A stretch of DNA of 64,000 bases from Odobenus rosmarus divergens (GCF_000321225.1 NW_004450286.1:3028681-3092680), one strand, 5' to 3'. Shown: positions 1 to 12,325, counted from the first letter of the stretch. The notes: a model not told the origin generated them from the letters alone. Translations and numbers: made by a program.

Positions 1-473
1 TCCGATACCTTAGTCACTGGCCACATGTGGTATTGGGCACCTGAAATGTGGCTGGTGCAACCTAGGACCTACATTTCAAATTATATTTAATTTTAATTAA
101 TTTAAATTTAAAAACTGATAATTCCACTATTCTGAAATTTTGAAGTATGTTTGGAGCAACTTGAGTATGTTAAGCTACTTTTTCAACTGTAAATGTTATG
201 AAATAGAAATGCAGATTAAATATTTCCTGGGAAAATTTAGCAGTCAAATTGAGATGTGCTGTTATAAGTGCAGAATTCACACTGGATATCTTATTAATAA
301 TTTTTATATTGATTACCTGCTGAAACGATAATATTTTAATATGTTGATAAACTAATACGTATTTTAAAAGTTTATTTCACCCAGTTCTTTTTACTTTTTG
401 AAAATGTGACTACTTGAAAATTTTCAATTGCATACTATGGCTAATATTATATTTCTATTGGAGAGTGCTACGT
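1..473 (-). mobile_element. hAT/Charlie-type non-autonomous DNA transposon remnant
   Basis: The left part carries the 'tagtcactggccacatgtgg' and 'cacctgaaatgtggct' signature. The right end has 'atttctattggagagtgct', a decayed form of the 'ctattggacagcactg' terminus typical of this group of mammalian hAT elements. AT-rich internal sequence fits a non-autonomous copy. The element is cut by the window start and lies in the MYPN intron downstream of the coding exon. The 63-codon frame at 140-331 falls inside it and is not a gene. I recognised the family by memory of its consensus, so the exact subfamily is unassigned. Confidence 0.6.
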
Positions 474-599
474 TAGACTCTGACTTTTTCTCAAAAGGAG
501 TATATAATTTTTGAAACCACATACTTAAAAGACAAACTTAGGAGGATCAGGGTAGATGGAAAGCAATTACCAAACGTTACTAATGGGATATTTTTTTAC

Positions 600-1501
600 C
601 TTACTTGAGGTGGTGGAATTCCTACCACTATGCAATCCAACTGTACTCTGGTTCCTTCTGGAACTTCTCTGCTCCGTAACTTTTGAGTGAACCGAGGAGG
701 TTGCCCCAGAGGTTCTTCATAGTACAAAGATGAAGGTGAAGACCCAGGGGTGGTGTCTCCACTCGCTGCCTCACTGGCAGCTTGCTCAGCTTCCCGCCTC
801 TTAGCTTCCTGCCTTTCAAGGGCGTGATTCACTTCATTATCCCTAGTATCTGCAGGGATAGGAATGGGAACAGAAGATCTTTCTCTTCTTTCTGAGATAT
901 CTGACAAACTGGAGCTATTTTCCTGCATAAGTTTGTTTTGAGATTCTAATTTACTCTTGTGGTTTTTGCAGGCACGAGGTCTAATCCTTTTGGAGCTATG
1001 GGCTTTGAAAAGGGAGGACAGCTCTTCAATGAAATCGGCAGCCTTATTTAAGAATACTTTTTTGGACTGGGTTTCAGAACTATACTGTGGCCTTTTTGCC
1101 TCCTGCGGGCTCTCTGTAGAGCTGGTAGGACCCCGAGAGTTATCCTGACAGAAGTTGGGGTCAAAACTTGATTTAGGTGAGTGTTTCATTTGATCAGATG
1201 AAAGACATTTTCTAGCTTGAGCTTCATCTGCTTTCTCCAAAGGGTCATGATTGATGGCCAATCTTGCCAGATTGACACTTTCATCTAATTCTTCTTGGCT
1301 CAGGAAGGCTGAGAGATCTGGAAGGTCGTCTTGACCTCCTCCTCCTTCAGCAGCTCCAGAAGGATTGCCAAAATGGAAAGGGTTGGAGGAAGGTTCTGCT
1401 CGACTCCTCTCATTGTTTCCCTGATGTCTAGTTTCCGCTAAATAGCTCTCTCTTAGAAGTTGAGATATGGAAGTAGAAGCTTCTATGCTGTCGTCTTGCA
1501 T
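600..1501 (-). CDS. MYPN: Myopalladin, first coding exon (residues 1-300 plus part of 301)
   Basis: Myopalladin is a striated-muscle protein of the Z-line and I-band that links nebulin/nebulette, alpha-actinin and the ankyrin-repeat protein CARP (ANKRD1). This exon encodes the N-terminal, CARP-binding part. The translation starts MQDDSIEASTSISQLLRESY and follows the mammalian protein closely. A charged, probably helical stretch covers about residues 221-247 (NEVNHALERQEAKRREAEQ). The first Ig domain begins near residue 268 (PPRFTQKLRSREVPEG), and Cys290 is its first core cysteine. The start is the ATG at 1501-1499. Two bases upstream a splice acceptor (tgtgacag, AG at 1504-1503, exon base 1502) follows a T-rich tract. 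The in-frame upstream MLLLFCDS is therefore intronic. The donor is AAG|GTAAAA, with GT at 599-598, leaving AG of the Arg301 codon (R in ...PPPQVR) to be completed by the next exon, beyond the window. No frameshift or stop is seen, so the exon looks functional. Identity is from recalled human sequence and cannot be aligned here. Confidence 0.96.
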
Positions 1502-1502
1502 G

Positions 1503-2039
1503 CTGTCACAAAATAATAATAACAAAAAGTTGGGTCATTTCTAAAGAATAACAGATCTATAAGCATGATGGATTTTTAAGAACTTAAAGTTTGAAATTAA
1601 AAAATTGCCTAATTTTGATACTTCTACAAAATTTACATTAAAGACTTAAAGATTCACCTTAAATTGTAAAATGAAGAGGAACTGAATGAGATTGCCCTGA
1701 AATATAAAATAAAAACATGGGTGATAACCACTCTATTAAGTTCTTCAATACAAGTTCAATTGTGAAAGCTATGATGTAACTATAGTGATATTAAATCCAA
1801 TTTCTAAGCATAATTTTGATAATATCTCTAAAGGGCTTTTAGTTATAAAGACCTTTCATACACAGAGATTTGTTGTCCATACTCTCCCCTTTACCTTGAA
1901 TGCAATAAAATATAGACATTAAAAGATACTGACAACAGCAGTTTTTCATTTCATTCATAAAAAGCCCTACGTAAACTGACATTATCTCTTATGGTTTCAA
2001 GACTTTTTCATTCAGCTTCACCCACACCGGTTTCTTATT
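1503..2039. other. MYPN intron 1, no recognised element
   Basis: AT-rich sequence upstream of the MYPN coding exon. The first about 40 bases form the polypyrimidine tract and acceptor (read on the minus strand). I see no repeat or further exon here. Confidence 0.5.
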
Positions 2040-2395
2040 ATTTCTGAAATATTCTAAAGTCACATCTGAAATGCCTCAGAACATTTGCACTTGCTGTTGC
2101 CTGTACCTGGAATGCTCTTTCTGACAATGCTGTGTGACTCACTTCTCACTTCCTTCAATTGTCTGTCCATCTCTTGTCTCCTCAGTGGTTCCTTCTTTAT
2201 GGCCCAACATAAGATGGCAATCCCCTTCCAGCCTATCCTTTTTACTCAGTTTGGTTTTCTCAGTACCACTTATCTCCATGAGAAATATCTGGCATGCACA
2301 TTTTTAGCAGCTTGTCATTTTCCTCCCACTAAAATATAACTTCTACCAATGCAAGGATTAGATCCCAATAAATAATTGTTAAACTAATGAATAAA
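2040..2395 (+). repeat. LINE L2 3' fragment
   Basis: The fragment runs from 'gcctcagaacatttgcacttgctgttgcc' through 'tggaatgctctttc' to 'aataaataattgttaaactaatgaataaa'. These match the L2 3' end. The 84-codon frame at 2085-2339 is a shadow of this repeat. Confidence 0.75.
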
Positions 2396-2399
2396 TTCT

Positions 2400-3143
2400 T
2401 CTTTGAATTGGAAAAAAAGATACAACATAATCTCATTTAGTTACTGAAAACATCAGTTTGATCCAGTTCATGAAAATAAATAATGCTTTTGGTTTTCGAC
2501 TAGAGACAAGTTGTTTAAATTCAATGTTGTTTACAGGTTCAATCTGCTCTTGAAAAGTGTAATGATTTAGCCTTTTCAAATAAAGATATAATTAATTTAA
2601 TTTCTACGAAGATATGAGTTAGAGCCTAGATTTTTAAAAATCTCTTGTATTAACATTGGTGAAGAGGGGATATAGGAGACAGGGAAATGAGGTTCAAGAC
2701 AGGACACCCCTAAACTGTATTTCACTGTAGACCCTTTCCTGACTTTTGAGTGTCAATTATATGAGGATATTACTGATTCAAAAAATAAATAATTTTTAAA
2801 ATATTAAGAAAACTTTAGTTCAAAGCCCCCCTGAAGTAGAGTGTTTGGTAATACAAAGCAACTTTATATTATTAACATTTTATCATTTATTTAGTCACAC
2901 ATTTACTAGACGGATGGCAAACTCGTGACCTGTAGGCTGTTACTTCTCTCTTTCCTTAAAAGATACAGCTAACAGAGTACAGTGCTCTTCCCATAGGATC
3001 TTGACTTTCTTAACACTCTACTCCTTCAGTCACCACCAATCAATCAAAGATGGTAATAGAGATGAACACCGTTTGCCATTCTTGGCTACTAGGTGCTAGG
3101 CCTTGTGCTAGGAAGATGGAGAAGAAAGTAATCTAAATCTTTT
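2400..3143. other. Intronic sequence, nothing recognised
   Basis: AT-rich DNA without an open frame of interest. A stretch near 2900-3060 may be a decayed repeat, but I cannot assign it. Confidence 0.4.
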
Positions 3144-3158
3144 TAGGCTTTACAATTC

Positions 3159-3367
3159 TTTTTCTTTTTTTTAAATTTTATTTATTTGCCAGGGAGAGAG
3201 AACGAGAGAGTACAAGCGGTGGGGGTGGGGGGGCGGTGCAGCAGGCAGAGGGAGAAGCAGGTTCCTTGCTGAGCAGGGAGCCTGATGCGGGGCTCAATCC
3301 CAGGACCCTGGGACCATGACCTGAGCCAAAGGTAGACGCTTAACCAACTGAGCCACCCAGGTATCCC
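3159..3367 (-). mobile_element. Can-SINE (older copy)
   Basis: Poly-T/AT tail on the left and tRNA-related head (ccaactgagccaccc) on the right give minus orientation. The imperfect 15-bp TSD is taggctttacaattc at 3144-3158 and taggctttacgattc at 3368-3382. A G-rich tract lies near 3219-3237. Confidence 0.93.
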
Positions 3368-3689
3368 TAGGCTTTACGATTCTATGACAAAACTTGTTTC
3401 AGTTCATTCCTTTCCTTTCCCTTATATGACAGCCTTACTTACATCACAAAGAAGGCTTCCTAGGAACTGCTCTAACTCTAGAGCTTTTAGAGTGCTCTCC
3501 AAAACTAACGTCTAAATTGGCAAAGTAAGCAGTCACCTTGAGAGGGCAATTAGAGACAGCTGAATGGATCACCTACAGCCAAATATTTTTCCACATGCTT
3601 GTTACAGCCTGAAATTGCCACTACTGGAGTCATTTGTTTGGGTAAAGTCTATTGTGCCTTAAAGATGAATTGAAAATGCGCAGAGGTTG

Positions 3690-4010
3690 GATGAGTGCAA
3701 AGATTTATTTACAAAGATATTCATCACAGTATAGATGATAGTATTAAAAAATTGGAACCATGTTCAATAAGAAGTTAGTTAATTGAATTATAATATACTC
3801 ATTAAATAGAGCTATCCAGTTGTTTTAAATTTGGTAGGACCGTAGATGATATACAAAATAGTATATGAAAATATAATTGATATATCAATTGAAAATTTGT
3901 CTCATGCGTGCATTAACTATACAGAAGAAGAGTTAAAGATATGTACAATAAGGTGCAAAATGCTATTTTAAAATGTAATTAATATACTGATGAAAAATCC
4001 TTCTCATTTA
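3690..4010 (+). repeat. Old L1-type LINE 3' UTR fragment
   Basis: The 'tatattcatcacagtatagatga...ttggaacc' series and the later 'gatatgtacaataaggtgcaaaatgct' follow the familiar mammalian L1M 3' UTR pattern. It is highly diverged. Confidence 0.5.
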
Positions 4011-4053
4011 TAAATCAACTATTTCATTACTCTCATTTGAATTTCTGCATATA

Positions 4054-4398
4054 CAATTGACCCTTGCACAATGCGAGGGTTAGGAGTACCAACGCTTGCA
4101 CAGTCAAAAACCCATGTATAACTTTTGATTCTTCCCAAACAAAACTACTAATAGCTTACTATTGACCAGAATCCTTGCCAATAGCATAAACAATTAAAAC
4201 ATATTTTATATGTTATATGTATTATATACCACATTCTCACAATAAAGTAAGCTAGAAAAAAGAAAATGTTTTAGGAAAATCTTATGGAAGAGAAAATACA
4301 TTTACAGCACTGTACTGTATTTTTAAAAAAATCTAAAATAATCCATGTATAAGTGGACCCACACACAGTTCAAACCCATGTTGTTCAAGGGCCAACTG
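4054..4398. mobile_element. Tigger/pogo-type MITE, copy 1
   Basis: Terminal inverted repeats caattgacccttgcacaa and its mirror at the right end (gttcaagggccaactg) bound about 345 bp. The internal landmarks 'ctactaatagcttactattgacc' and 'caataaagtaagctaga' recur in the copy at 37673-37989. The left flank is TA and the right flank CA, a mutated TA target. Confidence 0.8.
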
Positions 4399-4529
4399 CA
4401 TTTAAATGTAAGGGGGAAAATTAAGTAATTTATAAATCAGAATGGTCTTCTGTTAGTTGAACATTACTGTAGATTGTGTTTTAATGTAACTTCGTCTCTA
4501 ACTCTGTATTCTAAGATGGCTTTTATCTT

Positions 4530-4758
4530 GAGCCAACATGGAATGAGCATAATTGGTTTTCAAATTCTGGTTTCATGAACTCTCAGCAGTTGTGTGACTT
4601 TGAGGAAATGACTTACTTCTCTGAGCTTTGGATTCCTCATCTGTAAAACATGGATGATACCTAATCTCTAGGAGAGTGAGGATTAATAACATCATGAATG
4701 CAAAGCCCTTAAAATAGGGTCAGCCCCTGTAATGGACAATCAAATGATGTTAGTAAAA
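4530..4758 (+). repeat. MIR SINE
   Basis: The MIR core is visible: 'agcagttgtgtgactttgagg', 'cctcatctgtaaaacatggatgata' and 'aggattaataacatcatgaatgcaaagcc'. Confidence 0.8.
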
Positions 4759-4770
4759 AACAATATTTAG

Positions 4771-4914
4771 GTGGCTCAGTCAGTTAAGTGTCTGCCTTTG
4801 GCTCGGGTCTTGATCTCCAGGTTCTGGGATCGAGCCCCGCGTCGGGCTCCCTGCTCAGTGGAGAGTCTGCTTCTCTCTCTCTCTCAAATAAATAAAGTCT
4901 TTAAAAAAAAAACA
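4771..4914 (+). mobile_element. Can-SINE, head-truncated copy
   Basis: Begins at gtggctcagtcagttaag, missing about 10 bases of the head, and ends in (AAAT)n and A-rich tail. The TSD caatatttag flanks it at about 4761-4770 and 4915-4924, so the truncation happened at insertion. Confidence 0.9.
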
Positions 4915-5035
4915 ACAATATTTAGGTAAAGGTGATGTTAATGTTGAAAAACTTTTAAGAACTTTATATTTATGGTGGAAATAGGTAAGAAAATACTCAT
5001 AAAAAGTAATCACTGCTCTCTGTAACCATTTTTTT

Positions 5036-5202
5036 TTAAAGATTTTATTTATTTATTCATGAGAGACAGAGAGATAGAGGCAGAGGGAGAAGCAGGCTTC
5101 CCGCTGAGCAGGGAGCCCGATGCGGGACTCGATCCCAGGACCCTGGGATCATGACCTGAGCCAAAGGCAGACACTTAACCATCTGAGCCACCCAGGCCCC
5201 CC
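5036..5202 (-). mobile_element. Can-SINE
   Basis: Minus-orientation copy with a short CT-rich middle. The flanks (accatttttttt before, cccattttttt after) suggest a T-rich TSD. The 62-codon frame on the minus strand is SINE-derived. Confidence 0.92.
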
Positions 5203-5394
5203 CATTTTTTTTCTTTTTTAAGAAAAGAAGCCAATTGAGGTGCAAATGTGTGCCTGTCTGATGCTTATGGTTATAAGAAATTATTATGATAACAAAATTT
5301 TCTAGTATTCAAAATAAAGAATTGCTTTAATGTTTTAATTTAATTAATGTTTAATTCATTTATTTAATGTTCTTTAATGTAGTGTTTATTACCT

Positions 5395-5640
5395 AAAACT
5401 TTGGAGTTAGATAGATGTGGTTCAGATCCCAGTTCTGACACTTTCTGGCTGTATAAACTCAACAAAGTCACTTTAACCTCTACAAGGCTCAGCTTACACG
5501 TCTACAAAACAGGAATAATAACACGAGCCATGTCATCGATTGAAGTGATGATTAAATGGGCTTGGCATTTAGTAAATGTTCAGTAAATGGTAGTTGCTGC
5601 TATTATTGTTATTATTAATATTATATAACAACTCTAGTGA
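5395..5640 (+). repeat. MIR SINE
   Basis: Nearly full-length MIR, from 'ttggagttagatagatgtgg' through 'cacgtctacaaaacaggaataataa' to a (tta)n tail. Confidence 0.85.
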
Positions 5641-5799
5641 CATACCAAGTTGGTCCTAGGACAAAGTTTGAAGAGCAGCTGAGCTGCAGATTTGCAGTTA
5701 ATTCAGCACCATTTATACTCTGTTGAAATACATGTAGTCTCATGAATGAACTGGGTTGCCTGAAGATCTTTGTATATATTTTCTTTGTTAGGTGGCTGC

Positions 5800-6075
5800 C
5801 TGTCCCCAACTCCCTTTACTACCTTCCTGGGCCAAGCTCTACATGGTCTTCAGTTCTTAGCTGAGACATCGCTGTGGGATTTCTTCTTGTTTTGGGTTGG
5901 GTACCTCCGCAATATGCTTGCAAAGCGCTCTGTCCTTACCTCCAAACACAGCAATTATTACAACATAGTAAATTTGCCTATTTACTCTTCGGTCCACCTC
6001 ACTTTGTGTTTGTACAGCATCATCTGTGTGCACACACAGCACATAGAAGGTAATCAATAAATATCTGTTGAATTC
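5800..6075 (+). repeat. LINE L2 3' fragment
   Basis: L2-like 3' end terminating in 'agcacatagaaggtaatcaataaatatctgttgaatt'. The overlapping 96- and 66-codon frames are not genes. Confidence 0.65.
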
Positions 6076-6289
6076 TTTTGTGCATTAGAATTTCCTGCTA
6101 AATCTATTGTTGTTTATCTTTTATTTTAAGTGCAGGATAAAATAAGACAGATAAATAGAAATCATATTTACAAAGAAAACTTATAGAGAAAAGAAAAATA
6201 TAAACTGGAAAAAGCAGTAATAACTTCAAGGTGACTTTCAAATGAGTATTTATGGTGGGTAAAATAACTGGAATTATGCTTTTCTTTCA

Positions 6290-6475
6290 TACCAGAAGTA
6301 TCAAAGAACATCTGATTATAATCAGAAACCTGGGTTTGAATCCCAGCTCCAACACTAAAAAACTGTGTTATCTTGAGCAAGTCATTTAATGATTCTGAAT
6401 CTCAATTATTCTCATCTTTCCAATGGGATAGTAACAATTCTATTTCAGGAGATTCTCAGATGAAAATGCATATAT
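6290..6475 (+). repeat. MIR SINE
   Basis: MIR core 'cctgggtttgaatcccagctcc' and 'gagcaagtcatttaatgattctgaatctca'. Confidence 0.82.
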
Positions 6476-6582
6476 AGATTGTTAAGCTGATGAATATTAC
6501 TTATAATAGGAAATAAGAAAATGTACCATTTTCTCTTTCAGGCATTAATGTAAAAACTCTCTGTTATAAAATTTGTACTTTT

Positions 6583-6779
6583 ATTTTATTTTTTTTAAAG
6601 ATTTTATTTATTTATTTGAGAGAGAGAGAATGAGAGAGAGCATGAGAGGGAAGAGGTTCAGAGGGAGAAGCAGACTCCCTGCTCAGCAGGGAGCCCGATG
6701 TGGGACTCGATCCCGGGACTCCAGGATCATGACCTGAGCCGAAGGCAGTTGCTTAACCAACTGAGCCACCCAGGCGCCC
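6583..6779 (-). mobile_element. Can-SINE, GGAGTCC subtype
   Basis: Clean copy with diagnostic 'cgggactccaggatcatgac' and 'gggaagaggttcagaggg'. The TSD taaaatttgtactttta is at 6566-6582 and 6780-6796. Confidence 0.97.
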
Positions 6780-6819
6780 TAAAATTTGTACTTTTAAAAA
6801 GCCCAAATGCTGTTATGGG

Positions 6820-7690
6820 TAATGTAGCTTTCATTTATTCATCCAGTAAATATCTATTGAGCATCTACTATGTTCCAGGCACCATTCTAAGCGCTATGGA
6901 TTCAGCAGTGAACAAATGACAAAGTCCCTAACCTTATGAAGTCGACATTCTAGTGGAGAAAACAGAAGTGTTAAGAAGAAAAATAAATAAGGCAAGGGAA
7001 TAGGGAATGAAGGGGAAGAGAGGAAGGTATGCTATTTCAGCTAAGAAGATCAGGCATAGCTTCTAATGTAGTGGAGAAGTTAGCCGTGTGACCATCTGGG
7101 GGTGGAGGGGGTGGGGAGAATGTTCCTAAGTAGGAAAGAAGTAAGTGTTAAAGCAGAGGTGAATGTTTGCTGTGTTCAAGTCAAGCCCATTGTGCCAGGA
7201 GGTGAATGAAAAAGAAGAGTAGAAGAAAAAGAAGTCAGAAAAGTACAAAGTTAGATCATGTGAGGCCTTGCAGATCATGGGAAGGACACTGAATCTTACT
7301 ACATGTGTAAATGGGGAAGCATTTTAAAGTTTTGAGAAGCAGATGGCATAGATTTGAAAAAACTTAATCACGGCTGCTATGCAAAGAATCAGGTTGAAGG
7401 GAGCAAGTGTGGAAACAAGCAGATCAGTTAGGAGCCTTGCCATATGCTATGTAAGAGATGATGGTGATTGGATCAATGAATGGTACCAGTGGGACATGGT
7501 GAGAAATCATCAGATTTGAGGTAATTTTTAAAAGTAGAGGCAGTATAATTTGTTAGTTGTCTGAAAGAGAAAGAGCAGAGTCAAGGGTGACCCTAGTATT
7601 TAGGGCCTAAGCAACTAGGTGAGTGGTAGAATCATTTCTTTGGATAAGCAGGTTTCAGGAAAGGAAATTAAGAATTCTCTTAGACATTTC
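6820..7690 (+). repeat. Ancient mammalian interspersed repeat (L2-like, family uncertain)
   Basis: Starts with 'ttcatttattcatccagtaaatatctattgagcatctactatgttccagg' and 'ggattcagcagtgaacaaatgac'. It continues through 'gatcatgtgaggccttgcagatcatgg' and 'gagatgatggtgattgg', a widely repeated old mammalian series. I do not trust my memory for the family name. Confidence 0.6.
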
Positions 7691-8738
7691 ATCTGAGATG
7701 TTCAGAGTGACACTGGACTTGTTTCCTTCTTTCTGCTTCTTACAAAATTGAAACAGATTTAGTGCCACTTTCAAAATAAGAATGAGTAATTGTCCTTGAA
7801 AATAGATCATGGATAAGTTGAAAGTGTCCTAGGTTAGAAATGAAACAATGAGGCATCAATAATCAAGACAGACTTTAGTAAATAATTTAAACTAATTTGG
7901 TGACATAGAAGGCTTATTGATGTTCTTTACTTTACTTTGCTAAATAGCTTTATTTTTTTCCCTGGGATTTCTCCTGATGAGAGGATTTGCCCTGAGAACT
8001 TGCTGAAAATTAAAGGTCTGGTTCATAATAACAAAACTTGATGTTGATACCTTTGGGCATATTTCTCAACTCATGTTAACTGGGCACTGCCTTTTCTGTA
8101 GGCTCTAAGAAGAACTTGTTGGAAATATCATGTGGTACACATCCATCTTTGGGCTATAATATGAATACTTAACCTGGGGCATTGACCAGAGAATTGGCAA
8201 AACCTAATATGAAGTAACTTGGACTCATGTAAACACCGAAGTTTTCTGGCTATGAAGTATCATTAGATATCTAAATGAAAAAACAAATCTGGTTTCTAGG
8301 TAGACACAAAAAAAATAGCTTAATATTTAATAATTATTCATGTAGAGAGCTGGAATGGGACAAGATAAGACATCTTTAAGTAACTCACCTCTAACATGAG
8401 GATGAGCAAACTCCCCTGCTTACTTCATGGTTTTGTTTGTGAAAGCACTTTAAAAATGTACTTTAAAAATGCAAATTGAAGGTAATAATTTTCTGCTGAT
8501 GTGTAATTATTATACCTAGAATGTTTTTAGGGGAAGAATCTTCAACAAAATTAGGCTTTGCTTCCCTCTCTTTAATGCTGGTATTGACCCATTTGTCTTG
8601 CCTTCTCTGTCCTATGATGTCCCACACAATAGAAGTATCTAATTCAGTTCTTTCGGAGAAACTTGCTGGGCCACGAACCAAATCCCATTACATAGGAACC
8701 AGTCCTGGAGAGTTGGGTACAGATCATCTTTTAAAAAT
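7691..8738. other. Intronic sequence, unassigned
   Basis: No clear repeat or exon. Overlapping 72-codon (minus) and 84-codon (plus) frames at 8463-8775 show no recognisable protein; the plus frame runs into a SINE. Confidence 0.4.
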
Positions 8739-8749
8739 TTGGCTGCAGG

Positions 8750-8954
8750 GACTCCTGGGTGGCTCAGTTGATTAAGCATCTGCCTTGGGTTCAGGTCATG
8801 ATCCCAGCCCCACGTTGGGCTCCTTGCTCAGCAGGGAGGCCTGCTTCTCCCTCTGCCTGCTGCTTCCCCTGCTTGTGCGCGCTCTCTCTCTCTGTCCAAT
8901 AAATAAATAAAAATCTTTAAGAAAAAAAATAAAGGTGCATTAATTAAAAAAAAA
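8750..8954 (+). mobile_element. Can-SINE (older copy)
   Basis: Plus-orientation head gggactcctgggtggctcag and a long A-rich tail. The TSD is tttggctgcag before and gttggttgcag after (8955-8965). Confidence 0.92.
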
Positions 8955-8965
8955 GTTGGTTGCAG

Positions 8966-11520
8966 AGGGGATGCACTTTGAAGTAAATCCTTCTCCATTG
9001 TTATAGTTTTCATCCATTACTATTATAGGGATCACCCCCATCTTAGTTTTATTTCTAGTCTATTTTTGCTGTGAGTGACATTAGTAATTTAATAAGTTGG
9101 TATATGTTGCATTATCAGAATAAGGACATGAAATATATGGAAATAAGTCAGTAGCAATATGGAAATAGTGTAAGATCTAGTCTCTTAATTCCTTTTTCAG
9201 TTTGAAAGAGGAAAAACAGCAGATAAAAACAAATAGAGACAAATGCATACATTAGAAGAGAATGTTGAACTAAAGAGGCAGAGAAGAGCTAATACATAGG
9301 AGAAACAGTGGGAATCTGTTTAATTAGGGACACTCCTTAAAGGGCAGGAGTTAAAGGAAGGAAAATGTTTTTAGATAATAGGCCAAAGGTGAGTAAGCCA
9401 TTCTCTTATTATTGTTTTAATTAATTGGTAAAGGTGGGAAGGTGGGAAAGAAAGTAAGGATTTAGTTTGAGTGGGAGAAAAGAGATTAGCTTCTGTGAAA
9501 CATACTTTCATATGTTTTTGAATACAGAACAGGATAAACATGTAGGAAAGTAAAGGATACTGAAGCCAGAGCCCAAAGCTAGTATTTAACCTTGACAGCA
9601 AAGAAATTGTGTAAAGGTAAACTCTACAACCTGTAGAAAGGCTAATGAAAGGCAAACAAGAAGACTTCAGGCATCTAGGTTGTAAAAAGAGTTTGATGGT
9701 AGTCATAAAAAATGAGGTTTTCTATCACTCTCAAGATCTCACCATTTGTGGTGAACTTAGCTCTTAAATAGGAAATCAAAAATGAGAAAACGTCAGTCTC
9801 ATTAATTCAAAGATTTATTTTAAATAAGAAAAAAATAGAACATTGTCATCCCTCTTCAGCCTGTCAATTTTCTTTAGATGATGAAGGATTTGGGAAAGAT
9901 AACTTCCCAAATTACATTGACATAACATGCTGGCTAAATTGGGAGAGGAGAAAGTATCCCAAAGAGGCTCCAGATCTGAAGATCTAGTTTTAGTTCAAGT
10001 GCTTGGTGGGAAGGCTGTGCTGTGCCCCTCCCAGAGGGTGTAGTGCATTGTGACTCCAAGTGGAGGTCTATGCAACACACAACCTGTGCAGAGCCTGTCA
10101 AGGTGACTGTGGTTATACATGAACTCTGCAGACTCTGGTGACTGCAAGTAAATAGTCATACAAACCTTTGTGCCCACCAAAAATGTGTTTGCTGAATATA
10201 TGCTCTTAAATTTTTAAACAGATTCTTCTGTCTGTTCTTGGGTTGTTCCCTTTAAGCAAAAGTGCATGCCCTAGCAGTTTTAAAAGCTCTTTGTCAAGTA
10301 TGAAGCACCATAGAAATTTAAGAAAATACCCCATGGTACTTGATTCTTCTATATCTCCTAAGAGAGGAAAAAAGTTAAGATAATTCTTTCATTTTTTTGG
10401 TCTCGTTAAAGGTAATGACGCCAGGTGACAAGCAATGCCTTTGTCAAATCTCAGTGTCAATGAAGGAAACTACTGTAATTATTCTGGGGTTAGCAGTATC
10501 ATTCGTCTTGTATTTTCAGGTTAGCAAGCTGAGTTCGTTACTCCTATTACGTATAAGGAAATAACTGTTGAAAAATTTAGCTGTCACCTTATTTCATTAA
10601 AGCCCCTTCACATTGAAATGTGATTTATCAGCTGTCCTGTTTCTTCAAAAATAAACCATCTCTATGAATTCCAAAACTCAGCCTGGATTAAAAACTCATT
10701 CAATTTTTGGTGTCCATGAATCGTGGTTCTGAGTCCATCCCACTGGATGGACTAAGCACACTGTAATAGGAACATGTAATAGAGCCTGTATTCTAAATTA
10801 CAGATCTATAGAACTGGGCTTTAACACATTAGTATGAGTTCCAATAGCATTAGCCATATTCTATAAGTGGGAATAGAGACAAACTTCCAGAATTTGGATA
10901 GTGTCCAACCGTTTGTTTCATAGTCCATTATTACAAGATTCTGTAATGGCTATAATTTTGTCTACTGACAAAATAAATATAATGTGCATATATTTCAAAT
11001 TTCCTGGAATGGCCTTGATTTTAAATATTTTGTTTGTTGTTAAATCATGTGTCAGACAACATATCTTAATTTTTGTTTAAAAATATGTTTATTATAGCTT
11101 TAAGTATAGACATTCTCAATTTCCTAGAAAAGGATTATGGATTTTACGTGCACTTAAGAGTTATTATTAAGGAGAGACTGAAAAGTTGTGACAAATTCTT
11201 TATTGAGAATTCATTTCATTATTATCAATGTGAAAGTAATTGAACCATAATTTTTTGAGAAAGAAAACTGGATTTGTTTCTTTCAAACTGACTGATTCTA
11301 GTATCTTTAACAAGTATGAGTAAAAATCTGTTGATAAAATAGTAAAATTTCTTAACACCATTGTTGTAATGTTTACTTTTGGGGAATGGAAATACAGATT
11401 AATCCATGTTCTCTTTTTCTTTGCTTATATGGTTTTTAAAATATAATTCAAGATGTGCATCTAATTGCTGCTAATAGTGCAACGTACCAGGCCAAACACT
11501 TGCCACTGACTGTCAAGTGT
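8966..11520. other. Repeat-poor non-coding stretch, inferred MYPN intron 1
   Basis: About 2.5 kb in which I recognise no SINE, L1, LTR or DNA transposon. The 111-codon minus frame at 9371-9706 has no recognisable domain and is probably chance. Confidence 0.45.
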
Positions 11521-11538
11521 CTTTCTGATGTAGTTGAA

Positions 11539-11571
11539 GAGAGAGAGAGAGAGAGAAAGGAGAAAGAAAGA
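11539..11571. repeat. (GA)n purine tract
   Basis: A GA-dinucleotide run merges into an A/G-only stretch. Short simple repeat. Confidence 0.8.
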
Positions 11572-12089
11572 GCAATGTCCTTTGAGCAAGACTTTTTGCA
11601 GCTGTTGTGTACATTAATCCAGGGAACAGATCTCCCAACACTAAATATAGCAAGCATATCCTTTTACATGATAAAAAAAATTAAAATGAAAGTCTTTAAA
11701 TATGGAGTCATATTATTTTAGATTTGATTTCCTTTAAAAAGGAAATAGGCATCACACACATATTCTCTATACAAACACCATTATTTTAATAAGTGAATGT
11801 GTGGAAATACCAATGATGTATGGAACATGTCACAACTTCCTCTGTTGAGGTATTTCTCCCTAGGACCCAAGGAGGCTGTGATCTCTGTGAGTCTCCTCAA
11901 TCTCCTCCAAAACCTTTACATGTAGAAAACTTTATTTTTTCGCAAACTTTTGTGTCCCATCATACATAATTAGGAAGCTATCCTAGGTTTCACTCTAAAC
12001 AACAGTAACTAGGTCTCTGAAATATCCCTTTTCCCATTGTCAGTGCCCTGTTATCAAAACACACTTGAGAACTTAAATCTGGATATTAC

Positions 12090-12325
12090 CTTTCTTTTTT
12101 TAGTTGACCCAGATGAGGATGTCCAACCCAGGCAATCCACTGTGATGATAATTATCCAAGGAGAACTTTTTAGATGAAAGCACAGGAGGAAAAGAAACTT
12201 CTTCACGCCCTTGGAAATCGAGAGTAGCCGTCCATAGAGAGTGAGGAGTTAACCTTAGTTTCAGTGAAGATGGCTGTAAGAAGCTGGACAACCTGTCACC
12301 ACCGGAGCCAGAGCATTTGTCAGCT
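12090..12325 (-). other. MYPN: Candidate non-coding first exon of MYPN
   Basis: Inferred, not proven. On the minus strand a TATA/MEF2-like block at 12339-12358 precedes about 235 bp that end at a consensus-like donor GAAAG|GTAATA (last exon base 12090, GT at 12089-12088). Joining this end to the coding-exon acceptor (base 1502) puts an A at -3 before the MYPN ATG, a good start context. A minus-strand frame across 12100-12291 (63 codons) has no recognisable protein. The segment lies about 10.6 kb upstream of the coding exon in a repeat-poor zone. The 5' end is estimated from the TATA position, so the true start may differ by tens of bases. It could instead be an unrelated conserved element. 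Confidence 0.42.

Noticed and set aside
1502..1525. Eight in-frame codons upstream of the MYPN ATG (MLLLFCDS)
   Set aside because: They are intronic. A splice acceptor AG lies at 1504-1503 and the known protein starts MQDDS.
8463..8775. Overlapping frames on both strands in a possible exon
   Set aside because: No domain, no splice context, and the plus frame enters a SINE.
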